Below are positions 1-8,675 of a DNA stretch of 64,000 nt, piece by piece (the first letter of the stretch is position 1; the number at the start of each line of letters is the position of its first letter). Made by a program: the position numbers and the translations under genes. The stretch is from Planctomycetota bacterium (GTDB lineage Bacteria > Planctomycetota > UBA1135 > GCA-002686595), in NCBI GenBank assembly GCA_020638875.1, contig JACKHS010000004.1, forward strand, positions 124,001-188,000, read 5' to 3'. The notes under the pieces are model-generated. The model was not told the origin of the DNA, did no database searches, and was given only the letters and a program-made list of their open reading frames with translations.

Positions 1-1
1 C

Positions 2-2248
2 GCGCTGCGCGAGCTGCTCGCGCTGGCCGCGGATCCCAAGGACAGCGCGGACTACGGTCCGTGGGTCGGGCAGGAGCTCGCCGAGCGACTCCAGGCGCAC
101 ACGCCTTGGCGCATGCGCGCGGAGGAGGAGAACGAGATCGGCGCCCTGCTCGAGTTCTTCGGCGAGAACAACCTGCGGCTCGTGCTGACCGGCGCCGACG
201 CCGGCGCGGGCATGGCCGAGGCCATCGCGGCCGCCGGCACGCCCGTGATCGTGTACTCGACCGTGCGCCCGAACGGCGCGCCGCAGGACCGCGGCAAGGG
301 CCCCGACGACCGCTGGCCCGACCTCGGCCTGGCCGGAGACCTCGCGGCCGCGGGCGTGCAGGTGGCGCTCGCGCCGCCGCGCTACGCCGCCGTCAGCGAC
401 CTGCGCTTCCACGCCGGTCTCGCTCAGGCCTACGGCCTCGCGCCCGACCAGGCGCTCTCGGCCGTGACCCTCAACGCGGCGCGCACGCTCGGCGTGGCCG
501 AACGCGTCGGCAGCCTCGCGGCCGGCAAGGACGCGGACCTCGTGGTGCTGAACGGCCCGCCGACCGCCTCGTCGAGCAGCGTGCTCGCCACGTGGGTCGA
601 CGGCGAGGTCGCGTGGAAGGCCGAGGAGAGCGGCGCGGTGGTGCTCGAGGTCGAGCAGCTCTTCGTGGGCGACGGCACCGTGCTCGAGCCGGGCCAACTG
701 CTCATGGACGGCGGCAAGATCGTCGAGGTCGGCCGTCGCGTGTCGCACCCGCTCGGCTGCACCGTCGTGCGCGGCGCCGCGGCCATGCCGGGCATGATCG
801 ACACGCTCGGCTACCTGGGCCTCGAAGGCTCGACGAAGGGCGTGAAGACCGACTTCCGCTTCGAGCAGATCATCGAGCCCGGTGACGCGACCGATCGTCG
901 CGTGGCGCAGTCGGGCGTGACCACCGTGCTGATGACGCCGCGCAACCCCGGCGGCGCGGCCATCCCGGCCGTGGCGTACAAGCCGGCCGGCGTGGACCTC
1001 CAGCGCATGATCGTGGCCGACCCCGCCGTCGTGCACATGGTCTGGTCGAACCCCGACCGCACGAAGTCCGGCCTGCAAGTGTCGTCGGTGCTGCAGAAGG
1101 CCGCCGAGTACAAGCAGAAGTGGGACGAGTACGAGGCCGCGATGAAGGCCTACGTGCCGCCCGCGGAGGAACCCGAGGCCGCGGCCGAGGCGAAGTCGGA
1201 GGAGAAGTCCGACGAGGCCGCGAGCGACGAGGGCGGCTCCGACGACGACAAGAAGGCCGACGAGGAGAAGTCGTCCAAGAAGAAGAAGAAGAAGGGCGAG
1301 GACGAGGACCCCGCGTTCCCCGTGACCGGCATCTGGCTGGCTGCGGCGTGCGACGGCGGGGACGAGCCCAGCCGCCTGCGCTTCCAGGTCCTCGAGACCG
1401 AGGGCGAGCTCGAGGGCTTCCTGCGCTGCGACGCCGTGTCCGACGACCTCGTCGAGGTCAGCGGCAAGCGCGCGGAGAAGGAGGTGACGCTGAGCGGCCT
1501 CGGCACGCGCGGCACGCTCACGCTCACCGCGACCGAGAAGGAGGGCAAGCTGCACGGCACCCTCGTGCTCGGCGACCTGAGCCTGTCGTTCACGGCCGAG
1601 CAGACCTCGAAGGAGTACCCGATCGCCAAGCGCGGCGAGCGCCGTCGCGAGAAGACCGAGGAGCCCAAGCGACCGAAGGACGAACCCAAGCCCCCGGGCG
1701 TCGACGGCGACCTCGAGCCCTTCAAGAACGCGATGGAGGGCCATGGCGCCGTGGTGATCCAGGTCGACCGCGACGACGAGATCCTCGCCTGCGTGGACGC
1801 CTGCGAGCGCGTCGGCATCCGTCCGATCCTGATGGGCGCGAACGACGCGTGGAAGGTGAAGGACGAGCTCGTCGGCCGCGTGAGCGGCGTGCTGCTCGAC
1901 CACCGCGTGATCTACTCCGACGCGAAGATGGGCACGCAGCGCCGCAACCGCTACGCCGAGCTGGCCAACGCGGGCATCCCGGTCGCGTTCCACAGCTCCG
2001 CCGAGGAAGGCGCCGCCGACCTGCCGTTGATCGCCGCGTACGCGGTGAGCCAGGGCATGAGCGCCGAGGGCGCGCTGTACGCGCTGACCCTGGGCGCCGC
2101 GAAGATGTTCGCCATCGACGGCCGCGTGGGCAGCCTCGCCGGCGGACACGACGCCGACGTACTGCTGCTCGGCACGAGCGCGTACGACTCCCTCGGGGAC
2201 GTGCGGCGCGTGTGGGTCAACGGCCGCGAGGTGCGGGTCCACCCGTAG
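2..2248 (+). CDS. Tandem amidohydrolase-like protein, 5'-truncated by window edge
   Basis: The reading frame is open to the first base of the window, so the N-terminus lies outside it; 748 codons are visible. Residues 1 to about 210 are the C-terminal half of one amidohydrolase, ending in the family signature GSLAAGKDADLVVLNG. A second module starts near residue 220 (QLFVGDGTV, DGGKIVEVG). Where an active enzyme would have HxH, it reads MPGMIDTLGYLG, so the first two metal ligands are missing. A Lys/Glu/Asp-rich linker (about 383-436), a beta-rich insert (about 439-533) and a second charged linker (540-566) interrupt the barrel, which ends with GSLAGGHDADVLLLG. It is the first of seven amidohydrolase-family genes in a row and ends 7 nt before the next. 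Substrate unknown; probably catalytically impaired, at least in the second module. Confidence 0.8.
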   Translation, partial: ALRELLALAADPKDSADYGPWVGQELAERLQAHTPWRMRAEEENEIGALLEFFGENNLRLVLTGADAGAGMAEAIAAAGTPVIVYSTVRPNGAPQDRGKGPDDRWPDLGLAGDLAAAGVQVALAPPRYAAVSDLRFHAGLAQAYGLAPDQALSAVTLNAARTLGVAERVGSLAAGKDADLVVLNGPPTASSSSVLATWVDGEVAWKAEESGAVVLEVEQLFVGDGTVLEPGQLLMDGGKIVEVGRRVSHPLGCTVVRGAAAMPGMIDTLGYLGLEGSTKGVKTDFRFEQIIEPGDATDRRVAQSGVTTVLMTPRNPGGAAIPAVAYKPAGVDLQRMIVADPAVVHMVWSNPDRTKSGLQVSSVLQKAAEYKQKWDEYEAAMKAYVPPAEEPEAAAEAKSEEKSDEAASDEGGSDDDKKADEEKSSKKKKKKGEDEDPAFPVTGIWLAAACDGGDEPSRLRFQVLETEGELEGFLRCDAVSDDLVEVSGKRAEKEVTLSGLGTRGTLTLTATEKEGKLHGTLVLGDLSLSFTAEQTSKEYPIAKRGERRREKTEEPKRPKDEPKPPGVDGDLEPFKNAMEGHGAVVIQVDRDDEILACVDACERVGIRPILMGANDAWKVKDELVGRVSGVLLDHRVIYSDAKMGTQRRNRYAELANAGIPVAFHSSAEEGAADLPLIAAYAVSQGMSAEGALYALTLGAAKMFAIDGRVGSLAGGHDADVLLLGTSAYDSLGDVRRVWVNGREVRVHP

Positions 2249-2255
2249 CGCCCCC

Positions 2256-3557
2256 GTGCTGCCCGAGCTCTCCGCCAGCCGACGCCTCGCGTCGCTCGCC
2301 GCGCTCGCGCTCCTCGTGAGCGCGGGGCCGGCGGCGGCGTCGACGGACGGCGGCGGGGAGCGCTTCGCGCTGCGCACGGCCAAGGCGCTCGTCTGCCCGC
2401 CCACGGGGCCGCAAGTCGTCGACAACGCGCTCGTCGTCGTGGCCGACGGCAAGATCGAAGCCGTGGGCCCCGCCGCGACGACGCCGGTGCCCGAGGGCTA
2501 CGACCTCGTCGACGTCGGCGACCGCTGGGTCGTGCCCGGCTTCGTGGAGCTGCACTGCCACGTCGCCGGCCCGAACATGTTCGCGGTCAACGACATCAAC
2601 GACATGGTCTACCTGACCAACCCCGGCCTGCGCGCCAGCTCCGCGGTGATCCCGTCCGCGGACAACGTCGCGCTGCGCATGGCCACGGCGGGTGGTGTCA
2701 CGACCGTGCTCTACATCCCCGGGTCGGGCACGAACATGGGCGGCCAGGGCGTGCTGCTGAAGACCGGGCTCGACGGCTACACGCGCATGCTGCTGCGCGA
2801 TCCCGGCTCGCTGAAGCTCGCGCAGGCGGGCAACCCCGAGCGCTGGCTGATCCGCCCTGGGCGCTCGTTCATGAACTGGAACACGCGCAACACCTTCCTG
2901 CGCGGCATCGCCTACGCGAAGCGTTGGGCGCGCCAGGTCGCGGAGGGCGAGCGCCCGCGCGTGGAACCGCAGTTCGAGATCTTCCGCGCGCTGTACGAAG
3001 GCCGCGCGCAGGTCTCGACGCACACGCAGATCTACCAGGTCGTGCTGATGACCATCACGATGGTCAGCCAGGAGCTCGGCCTGCCGGTCTACATCGACCA
3101 CGGCACCTTCGACGGCCACCGCGCCGCAGCGCTCGCCGAGGCGAACGACGTCTTCGCCATCCTCGGGCCGCGCGGCATCTCGCGCCACTACAGCGGCTTC
3201 GTCGACACCGACGGCCGCATCCTCGGCGTGGCCGCCGAGTACCAACGCGAGGGCCACACGCGCATCGGCTTCAACACCGACTCGCCCGTGATCCCCGAGG
3301 AGCAGCTCTCGCTGCAATCGGCGATGGGCGTGCGCTACGGCCTCGACACCTCGCACCTCGAACACGTGCGCGGCCTCACGATCGTCCCGGCGCTCGCCGC
3401 GGGCACCGCGAACCGCGTCGGAAGCCTGGAGGTGGGCAAGGACGCCGACCTCCTCGTCGTCACCGGCGACCCCGCCGACCCCCGCACCTCGGTGGAGATG
3501 ACCTTCATCGAGGGGGAGCGCGTCTACGACGCCGCGCGCGACGGTCGGCGCTGGTAA
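2256..3557 (+). CDS. Exported amidohydrolase with intact metal site (cluster gene 2)
   Basis: 433 aa, GTG start 7 nt after the preceding stop; no clear Shine-Dalgarno. A hydrophobic leader (residues 11-29, ending AAAS) suggests export. This is an amidohydrolase-superfamily enzyme of the imidazolonepropionase-like type. HxH is at H100/H102 (ELHCHVAG), a conserved Lys at K187 (SLKLAQAGNP) could be the carboxylated bridging lysine, further ligands are H256 (STHTQ) and H282 (IDHGTF), and the acidic ligand is D342 (FNTDSPV). The C-terminus has GSLEVGKDADLLVVTG. A subfamily motif, DINDMVY...NPGLR, follows HxH and recurs in the next genes. All ligands of a binuclear metal hydrolase are present. It probably hydrolyses an amide or ring bond outside the cytoplasm; the substrate cannot be read from sequence. 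Close paralogue of the next two genes. Confidence 0.85.
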   Translation: MLPELSASRRLASLAALALLVSAGPAAASTDGGGERFALRTAKALVCPPTGPQVVDNALVVVADGKIEAVGPAATTPVPEGYDLVDVGDRWVVPGFVELHCHVAGPNMFAVNDINDMVYLTNPGLRASSAVIPSADNVALRMATAGGVTTVLYIPGSGTNMGGQGVLLKTGLDGYTRMLLRDPGSLKLAQAGNPERWLIRPGRSFMNWNTRNTFLRGIAYAKRWARQVAEGERPRVEPQFEIFRALYEGRAQVSTHTQIYQVVLMTITMVSQELGLPVYIDHGTFDGHRAAALAEANDVFAILGPRGISRHYSGFVDTDGRILGVAAEYQREGHTRIGFNTDSPVIPEEQLSLQSAMGVRYGLDTSHLEHVRGLTIVPALAAGTANRVGSLEVGKDADLLVVTGDPADPRTSVEMTFIEGERVYDAARDGRRW

Positions 3558-3573
3558 CCCACCCCTCCGAGAC

Positions 3574-4899
3574 ATGAGATCCCTCTCCACTTGCCTCCTC
3601 GCTGCCCTGGCCCTGGCCGCGCCCCTCGGCGCGCATGCGTCCACGAGCGGCGGCGCCTCCGCCAACGCGCCCGCTCCGATCGCCCAGCCGGGCGAGCTCG
3701 GCGGCCGCGGCCTGGCGCTGCGCGCGGCCAAGATCCTGACCGTGCCGCTCGAAGGCCGGCAGTTCGTCGACAACGGCGTGGTGCTCGTCAAGGACGGCAA
3801 GATCGAGGCGGTCGGCTCGGCGCGTGACACCGCGGTGCCCGCGGGCTACGAGGTCGTCGACCTCGGTGACCAGTGGCTGATGCCCGGGATGATCGACCTG
3901 CACTCGCACATCGCGGGCACGTTCGACATCAACGACAGCGTCTACCTGACCAACCCCGGCCTGCGCGCGTCGACCGCCGTGCGGCCGCAGGACCGCAAGA
4001 TGGAGATGGGGCTCGCCGGCGGCGTGACCACCATCCTGTTCATCCCGGGCTCGGCGACGAACATCGGCGGCCAGGGCATCCTCTACAAGACGGGCTCCGC
4101 CGACTACGAGAGCGGCACGGTGCGCAACCCCGGCTCGATGAAGCTGGCGCAGGCGGGCAACCCCGAGCGCTGGACCATCAACCCCGGCCGCTCGTTCATG
4201 AACTGGAACCTGCGCAACACGCTCGTGCGCGGCATCGCCTACGCGAAGCACTGGGAGGCGTGGCGCAACGGCAAGGGACCCAAGCCCGAGCGCAACCCGC
4301 AGTTCGAGGTCATCCGCAGCCTGTACGAGAAGGAGACCCAGATCTCCACGCACACCCAGATCTACCAGGTCGTCAACGAGACGCTGACGCTGGTGGCCGA
4401 GGAGCTGCACCTGCCGGTCTACATCGACCACGGCACCTTCGACGGCTGGCGCGCCGCCGCGCGCGCGAAGTCGCTGGGCGTGAACGCGATCGTCGGCCCG
4501 CGCGAGATCGACGTACCGAGCTACGGCTTCATCCGCTGGTCCGGCTCCAACCCCGAGAAGATCGGCGGCTGCGCGGCGGGCTACCAGGAGGCCGGCATGG
4601 ACATGGTCGGCTTCAACACCGACGCGCCCGTCGTGCCGCAGGAAGAGCTGCAGCTCCAGGCCGGCATGGGCGCGCGCTACGGCTTCAAGACCGATCGCCT
4701 GCAGGCCGTGCGCGGCCTGACGATCGTGCCCGCGGTGACCGCCGGCATCCAGAACCGCGTCGGCAGCATCGAGCCGGGCAAGGACGCCGACCTGCTGGTG
4801 ATCACCGGCGACCCCGCCGATCCGCGCAGCTCGGTCGAGCGCGTGTACGTCGACGGCCAGAAGGTCTACGACCCCTCCATCCAACGCCGCCGCTGGTAA
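3574..4899 (+). CDS. Exported amidohydrolase with intact metal site (cluster gene 3)
   Basis: 441 aa, ATG start 16 nt after the previous stop, with a cleavable-looking leader (residues 4-22, ending AHAS). Very similar to its upstream neighbour. HxH is H110/H112 (DLHSHIAG), followed by DINDSVYLTNPGLR, the conserved Lys in SMKLAQAGNP, STHTQIYQ, IDHGTF and FNTDAPV, and the terminal GSIEPGKDADLLVITG. The stop codon overlaps the next ATG (TAATG), so translation is probably coupled. Presumably a secreted metal-dependent hydrolase; a recent tandem duplicate by its similarity to genes 2 and 4. Confidence 0.85.
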   Translation: MRSLSTCLLAALALAAPLGAHASTSGGASANAPAPIAQPGELGGRGLALRAAKILTVPLEGRQFVDNGVVLVKDGKIEAVGSARDTAVPAGYEVVDLGDQWLMPGMIDLHSHIAGTFDINDSVYLTNPGLRASTAVRPQDRKMEMGLAGGVTTILFIPGSATNIGGQGILYKTGSADYESGTVRNPGSMKLAQAGNPERWTINPGRSFMNWNLRNTLVRGIAYAKHWEAWRNGKGPKPERNPQFEVIRSLYEKETQISTHTQIYQVVNETLTLVAEELHLPVYIDHGTFDGWRAAARAKSLGVNAIVGPREIDVPSYGFIRWSGSNPEKIGGCAAGYQEAGMDMVGFNTDAPVVPQEELQLQAGMGARYGFKTDRLQAVRGLTIVPAVTAGIQNRVGSIEPGKDADLLVITGDPADPRSSVERVYVDGQKVYDPSIQRRRW

Positions 4900-6221
4900 T
4901 GCTCGACGCCCGCACGACCCAGGCACGCCGGCGCCCCCTCGCGTATGCGGGGACGGGGCGCGCGTGCCGTCGAGCGGTCGCCGCCGCGGCGCTCTGCGTC
5001 GCGGCCGTCGCGCCGAGCGCGGTCGCGGACGAGGAGGCGCCGGGCCTCGCGGTGCTCGCCGCCAAGGCGCTCGTGTGCGAGCTCGACGGCCGCCAGGTCG
5101 TCGACGACGCCGTGGTGCTCGTCAAGGACGGCCGCATCGAGGCGGTCGGTGCGCGGCGCGAGCTCGCGATCCCCGCGGACTACGCGGTTCACGACGCGGG
5201 CGACTCCTGGGTCATGCCCGGCATGGTCGACCTGCACAGCCACGTCGGCGGGCCGGGCGGCTACAACGACATGGTCTACCAGGTGAACAGCGGGCTGCGC
5301 GTGAGCGCGACCGTGACGCCTGGGAACGCGCGCCTCGCGCGGCCGCTCGCCGCAGGCGTGACGACCATCCTGTACATCCCGGGCAGCGGCACGAACATCG
5401 GCGGCCAAGGCGTGCTGATGAAGACGCGCCCGGGCGACTTCGAGGACGTCGTGCTGCGCAACCCCGGGTCGCTCAAGGTGGCCCAGGGCGACAACCCCAA
5501 GCGCTGGGGCTACGGCATGCAGCGCGGGTTGATGAACCACCACATCCGCTACTCGCTGCGCCAGGGCAAGGCCTACGCGAAGCGGTGGCAGGCGTATGAG
5601 CGCGGCGAGACCGAAAAGCCCGCGCGACACCTCAACCTCGACGTGTACCGCGACCTCGACGCCGGCGCGATCGGGATCTCGACGCACACGCAGTACTACC
5701 AGGTCGTGCTCTCGACCCTGCGCATCCTGCGCAAGGAGTTCGGCTTCCCGGTCTTCATCGACCACGGCTCGTTCGACTCGTGGAAGCTCGGTCCCATCGC
5801 CGAGGAGATCGGCGTGCCGGCGATCCTCGGTCCGCGCGAGGTGCTCTGGCACCGCGCGTATTCCTTCGACACCGAGGGAGCCGCGCAGGGCACGGCGGCC
5901 GGCTTCCAGCGCACGGGCGTCAGCCTGATCGGCTTCAACACCGACGCACCGGTCGTGCCGCAGGAGGAGCTGCCGCTGCAAGCCGCGATGAGCGTGCGCT
6001 ACGGCTTCGACGACGCGCGCATGGGCACCGTGCGCGGCCTCACGATCGTGCCCGCGGTCGTGGCCGGCATCGCCGACCGCGTGGGCAGCCTCGAGCCGGG
6101 CAAGCACGCCGACCTCGTCGTGCTGACCGGCGACCCCGCCGACCCGCGCACCTCGATCGAGCGCGTGTGGGTCGAGGGCGAGCTCGTGTACGACGCGAGC
6201 GTGGGGGTGCGCAAGTGGTAG
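4899..6221 (+). CDS. Exported amidohydrolase with intact metal site (cluster gene 4)
   Basis: 440 aa. The ATG lies inside the preceding TAATG; the same frame stays open far upstream inside gene 3, but that extension is a shadow. The leader is Arg-rich then hydrophobic (residues 10-43, ending AVADEE). HxH is H112/H114 (DLHSHVGG), followed by a shortened YNDMVYQVNSGLR, the conserved Lys in SLKVAQGDNP, STHTQYYQ, IDHGSF, FNTDAPV and GSLEPGKHADLVVLTG. All binuclear-site ligands are kept. Paralogue of genes 2, 3 and 5, most likely one polycistronic unit. Confidence 0.85.
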   Translation: MLDARTTQARRRPLAYAGTGRACRRAVAAAALCVAAVAPSAVADEEAPGLAVLAAKALVCELDGRQVVDDAVVLVKDGRIEAVGARRELAIPADYAVHDAGDSWVMPGMVDLHSHVGGPGGYNDMVYQVNSGLRVSATVTPGNARLARPLAAGVTTILYIPGSGTNIGGQGVLMKTRPGDFEDVVLRNPGSLKVAQGDNPKRWGYGMQRGLMNHHIRYSLRQGKAYAKRWQAYERGETEKPARHLNLDVYRDLDAGAIGISTHTQYYQVVLSTLRILRKEFGFPVFIDHGSFDSWKLGPIAEEIGVPAILGPREVLWHRAYSFDTEGAAQGTAAGFQRTGVSLIGFNTDAPVVPQEELPLQAAMSVRYGFDDARMGTVRGLTIVPAVVAGIADRVGSLEPGKHADLVVLTGDPADPRTSIERVWVEGELVYDASVGVRKW

Positions 6222-7411
6222 CCCGCACGCTGATCGCCGCGCTGCTCGTCGGCGCCTTCGCGTCCGCGCAGGACCTCGCCGTGCGTTGCGGCAAGGTGCT
6301 GACGATGGGCGCCGCCGACGAGATCCACGCGCCCGGGCTCGTGCTCGTCGAGGACGGCAAGATCACCTACGTCGGCGCGCCGAAGGAGCTCGCCGCGGAC
6401 GTGCCCGTGATCGACGCGCCGGACGCCTGGCTGGCGCCGGGCCTCGTCGACCTGCACACGCACATCCACACCGGCGGCTGGGGAGACATCAACGACATGG
6501 TGTACTCCGTCAACCCCGAGCTGCGCTCGGCGCCGACGCTGCGCCCGGACAACCGCGCCATGCAGATCGCCTGCGCGGGCGGCGTGACGACGCTGTTCGG
6601 CATCCCCGGCAGCGGCACGAACATGGGCGGCTTCGGCGTGCTCTACAAGACGAAGACGACGCACCGCTTCGAGGACGCCGTCGTGGCGAGCCCGGGCGGG
6701 CTCAAGGTCGCCCAGGACTCGAACCCGCAGCGCGTGGCCGGCAACTTCGGTTGGGGCAACGCGCGCGCCTCGATGGGTTGGACGCTCGAGCACGTCTGCA
6801 ACCAGGCGCTCGCCGCCGAGCGCGCCGGGCGCAACGACCTGCGCCTGCGCGACCTGCGGCGCGTGCTCACGCGCGAGCTGCCCGTGCTGATCCACACCGC
6901 CGGCAGCGACGGCGTCGTCAACGTCGCGCGCATGTGGAAGCAGCGCTACGGCGCGCAGTGCATCGTGAGCCACGGCTCGTTCGACGGCTGGAAGGCCGCC
7001 CGGGCGGTCGCGGAGCTCGGCGTGCCGGTGAACCATGGTCCGCGCACGATGGACTGGTTCTCGAGCCGCAACGGGCGCATCAACGGCACCGCCGCCGAGT
7101 ACGTCAAGGCGGGCGTGCAGCACCTGTCCCTGAACACCGACTCGAACGTGATGCCGCAGGAGGAGCTCTTCCTGCAGGGCGCGATGAGCGCGCGGCTCGG
7201 GGCGGACTCCTACCAGATGATGAAGGCGCTGACCCTGCACCCGGCGATCGTCTTCGGCATCGACGACCGGGTGGGCAGCTTGGAGGTCGGCAAGGACGCC
7301 GACCTCGTCCTGTACAGCGGTGACCCGCTCGACCCGCGCACTCACGTGGAGCGCGTGTGGATCGAGGGCGCCGTCGAATACGAGAGAGAACGCGGCAGAC
7401 AGCGATTCTGA
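6215..7411 (+). CDS. Exported amidohydrolase with intact metal site (cluster gene 5)
   Basis: 398 aa. I chose the GTG at 6215, which overlaps the previous gene by 7 nt and puts a short signal peptide (ARTLIAALLVGAFASAQD) at the N-terminus; the same frame extends upstream as a shadow. HxH is H81/H83 (DLHTHIHTGG), followed by DINDMVYSVNPELR, a Lys in GLKVAQDSNP, a His in VLIHTAG, VSHGSFDG, LNTDSNV and GSLEVGKDADLVLYSG. It is more divergent than genes 2-4 (IHTAGSDG replaces STHTQ) but all ligand positions survive, suggesting a related but different substrate. Confidence 0.83.
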   Translation: MVARTLIAALLVGAFASAQDLAVRCGKVLTMGAADEIHAPGLVLVEDGKITYVGAPKELAADVPVIDAPDAWLAPGLVDLHTHIHTGGWGDINDMVYSVNPELRSAPTLRPDNRAMQIACAGGVTTLFGIPGSGTNMGGFGVLYKTKTTHRFEDAVVASPGGLKVAQDSNPQRVAGNFGWGNARASMGWTLEHVCNQALAAERAGRNDLRLRDLRRVLTRELPVLIHTAGSDGVVNVARMWKQRYGAQCIVSHGSFDGWKAARAVAELGVPVNHGPRTMDWFSSRNGRINGTAAEYVKAGVQHLSLNTDSNVMPQEELFLQGAMSARLGADSYQMMKALTLHPAIVFGIDDRVGSLEVGKDADLVLYSGDPLDPRTHVERVWIEGAVEYERERGRQRF

Positions 7412-7427
7412 ACGCAAGAGGCTGATC

Positions 7428-8675
7428 ATGATGATTCTGAACACGCTCCTCCTGGTCGCGGCGCCGGCGCTCTCGCCGGCGTCCACGCCGCCGCCGCAGG
7501 GCGTCATGGCCCTGAAGGTCGGCCGCGCCGAGACGGTCAGCGACGGCTCGGTCCTGCACGCCGTGATCCTCATCGAGGACGGCAAGATCACCATGGTCGG
7601 CGAGGACCTGCCGATCGAGCGCGGGATCCCCGTGATCGATCTGGGGCCCGATTCGGTGGTGATCCCCGGCCTCGTCAACGCGTACTCGCGTCAAGGCATG
7701 GACAGCCGCGGCGGCAGCGGCTCCGAGCCAGGCAACCGCGCGTCGAGCGAGCTGTACCCCGCCTACGAGGACTACTCGGAGCTCCTCGACGCGGGCATCA
7801 CCACGCTGGGCCTGTACCCCGCCGGCAACGGCATCCCCGGCCGCGCCGTCGCCGTGCGCACGAAGGGCGACACGCGCGAGGAGATGATCCTCAAGGACGA
7901 CGCGTACCTGAAGGTCATCCTGCAGGCCTCCGGGAGCTCCAAGAAGATGATCCGCGACGGCTTCGAGAAGGCCGACAAGTGGATCGAGAAGGAGCAGAAG
8001 GAGCGCGAGAAGTGGGAGAAGGACAAGGAGAAGGCGGACAAGAAGAAGAAGGACGACGACAAGGACAAGGACGCGAAGGACGCGGGCCCGGGTCCGTACG
8101 TCGCGCCTGACAAGGACCCCGAGGCCGAGGCCTTCCTCGCGCTGCGCGCCAAGGAGCTGCGCGCGCTGATCTCGATCGACACGGCTGCGGAGTACCTGCA
8201 CCTCGTCGACGCGATCGGCAAGGAGGAGTTCGACTGGGACCTGCGCATCCCGATCCAGCGCGAGAGCAACGTCTTCTACGTCGCCGAGATGGTCGGCAAG
8301 CGCGGCTGCCGCGTGGTCATGGACCCCGTGCTGAGCCTGCACCCGAACACGATGCGTCAGCGCAACCTGCCCAACGAGTTCGCCAAGGCCGGCGCCAAGC
8401 TCGTGCTGACGCCGCGCTCGGACAGCACCAGCGACAACGTGGACTGGCTCACCGACGTCGGCGGGCTGGTCACCGCGGGGCTGCCGCCGAAGGTGGCGCT
8501 GCGCGCGATGACGCTCGAGCCCGCGGAAGTGCTCGGCCTGGGCGATCGCCTCGGCAGCATCTCGGCCGGCAAGGACGCGAACCTCGTCTTCTTCGACCGC
8601 GACCCGTTCGAGCCGGGCGTGCGCCCCGTCGCCGTCATGCTCGAAGGTCAGATCGTCTCCGGGGAGGTCAACTGA
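7428..8675 (+). CDS. Exported amidohydrolase-like protein lacking HxH (cluster gene 6)
   Basis: 415 aa, ATG 7428 (a second ATG follows directly), with a purine-rich CAAGAGG about 8 nt upstream. The leader is hydrophobic (MMILNTLLLVAAPALS). The fold is recognisable from IEDGKITMVGED at the start and GSISAGKDANLVFFDRDP at the end. Where HxH should be it reads PGLVNAYSRQG, and no STHTQ, IDHGTF or FNTD equivalents remain, so the metal site is gone. A coiled, Lys/Glu/Asp-rich insertion (around residues 185-225) interrupts the barrel. Known inactive amidohydrolase homologues act as binding or structural partners; that role here is inference. Confidence 0.78.
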   Translation: MMILNTLLLVAAPALSPASTPPPQGVMALKVGRAETVSDGSVLHAVILIEDGKITMVGEDLPIERGIPVIDLGPDSVVIPGLVNAYSRQGMDSRGGSGSEPGNRASSELYPAYEDYSELLDAGITTLGLYPAGNGIPGRAVAVRTKGDTREEMILKDDAYLKVILQASGSSKKMIRDGFEKADKWIEKEQKEREKWEKDKEKADKKKKDDDKDKDAKDAGPGPYVAPDKDPEAEAFLALRAKELRALISIDTAAEYLHLVDAIGKEEFDWDLRIPIQRESNVFYVAEMVGKRGCRVVMDPVLSLHPNTMRQRNLPNEFAKAGAKLVLTPRSDSTSDNVDWLTDVGGLVTAGLPPKVALRAMTLEPAEVLGLGDRLGSISAGKDANLVFFDRDPFEPGVRPVAVMLEGQIVSGEVN

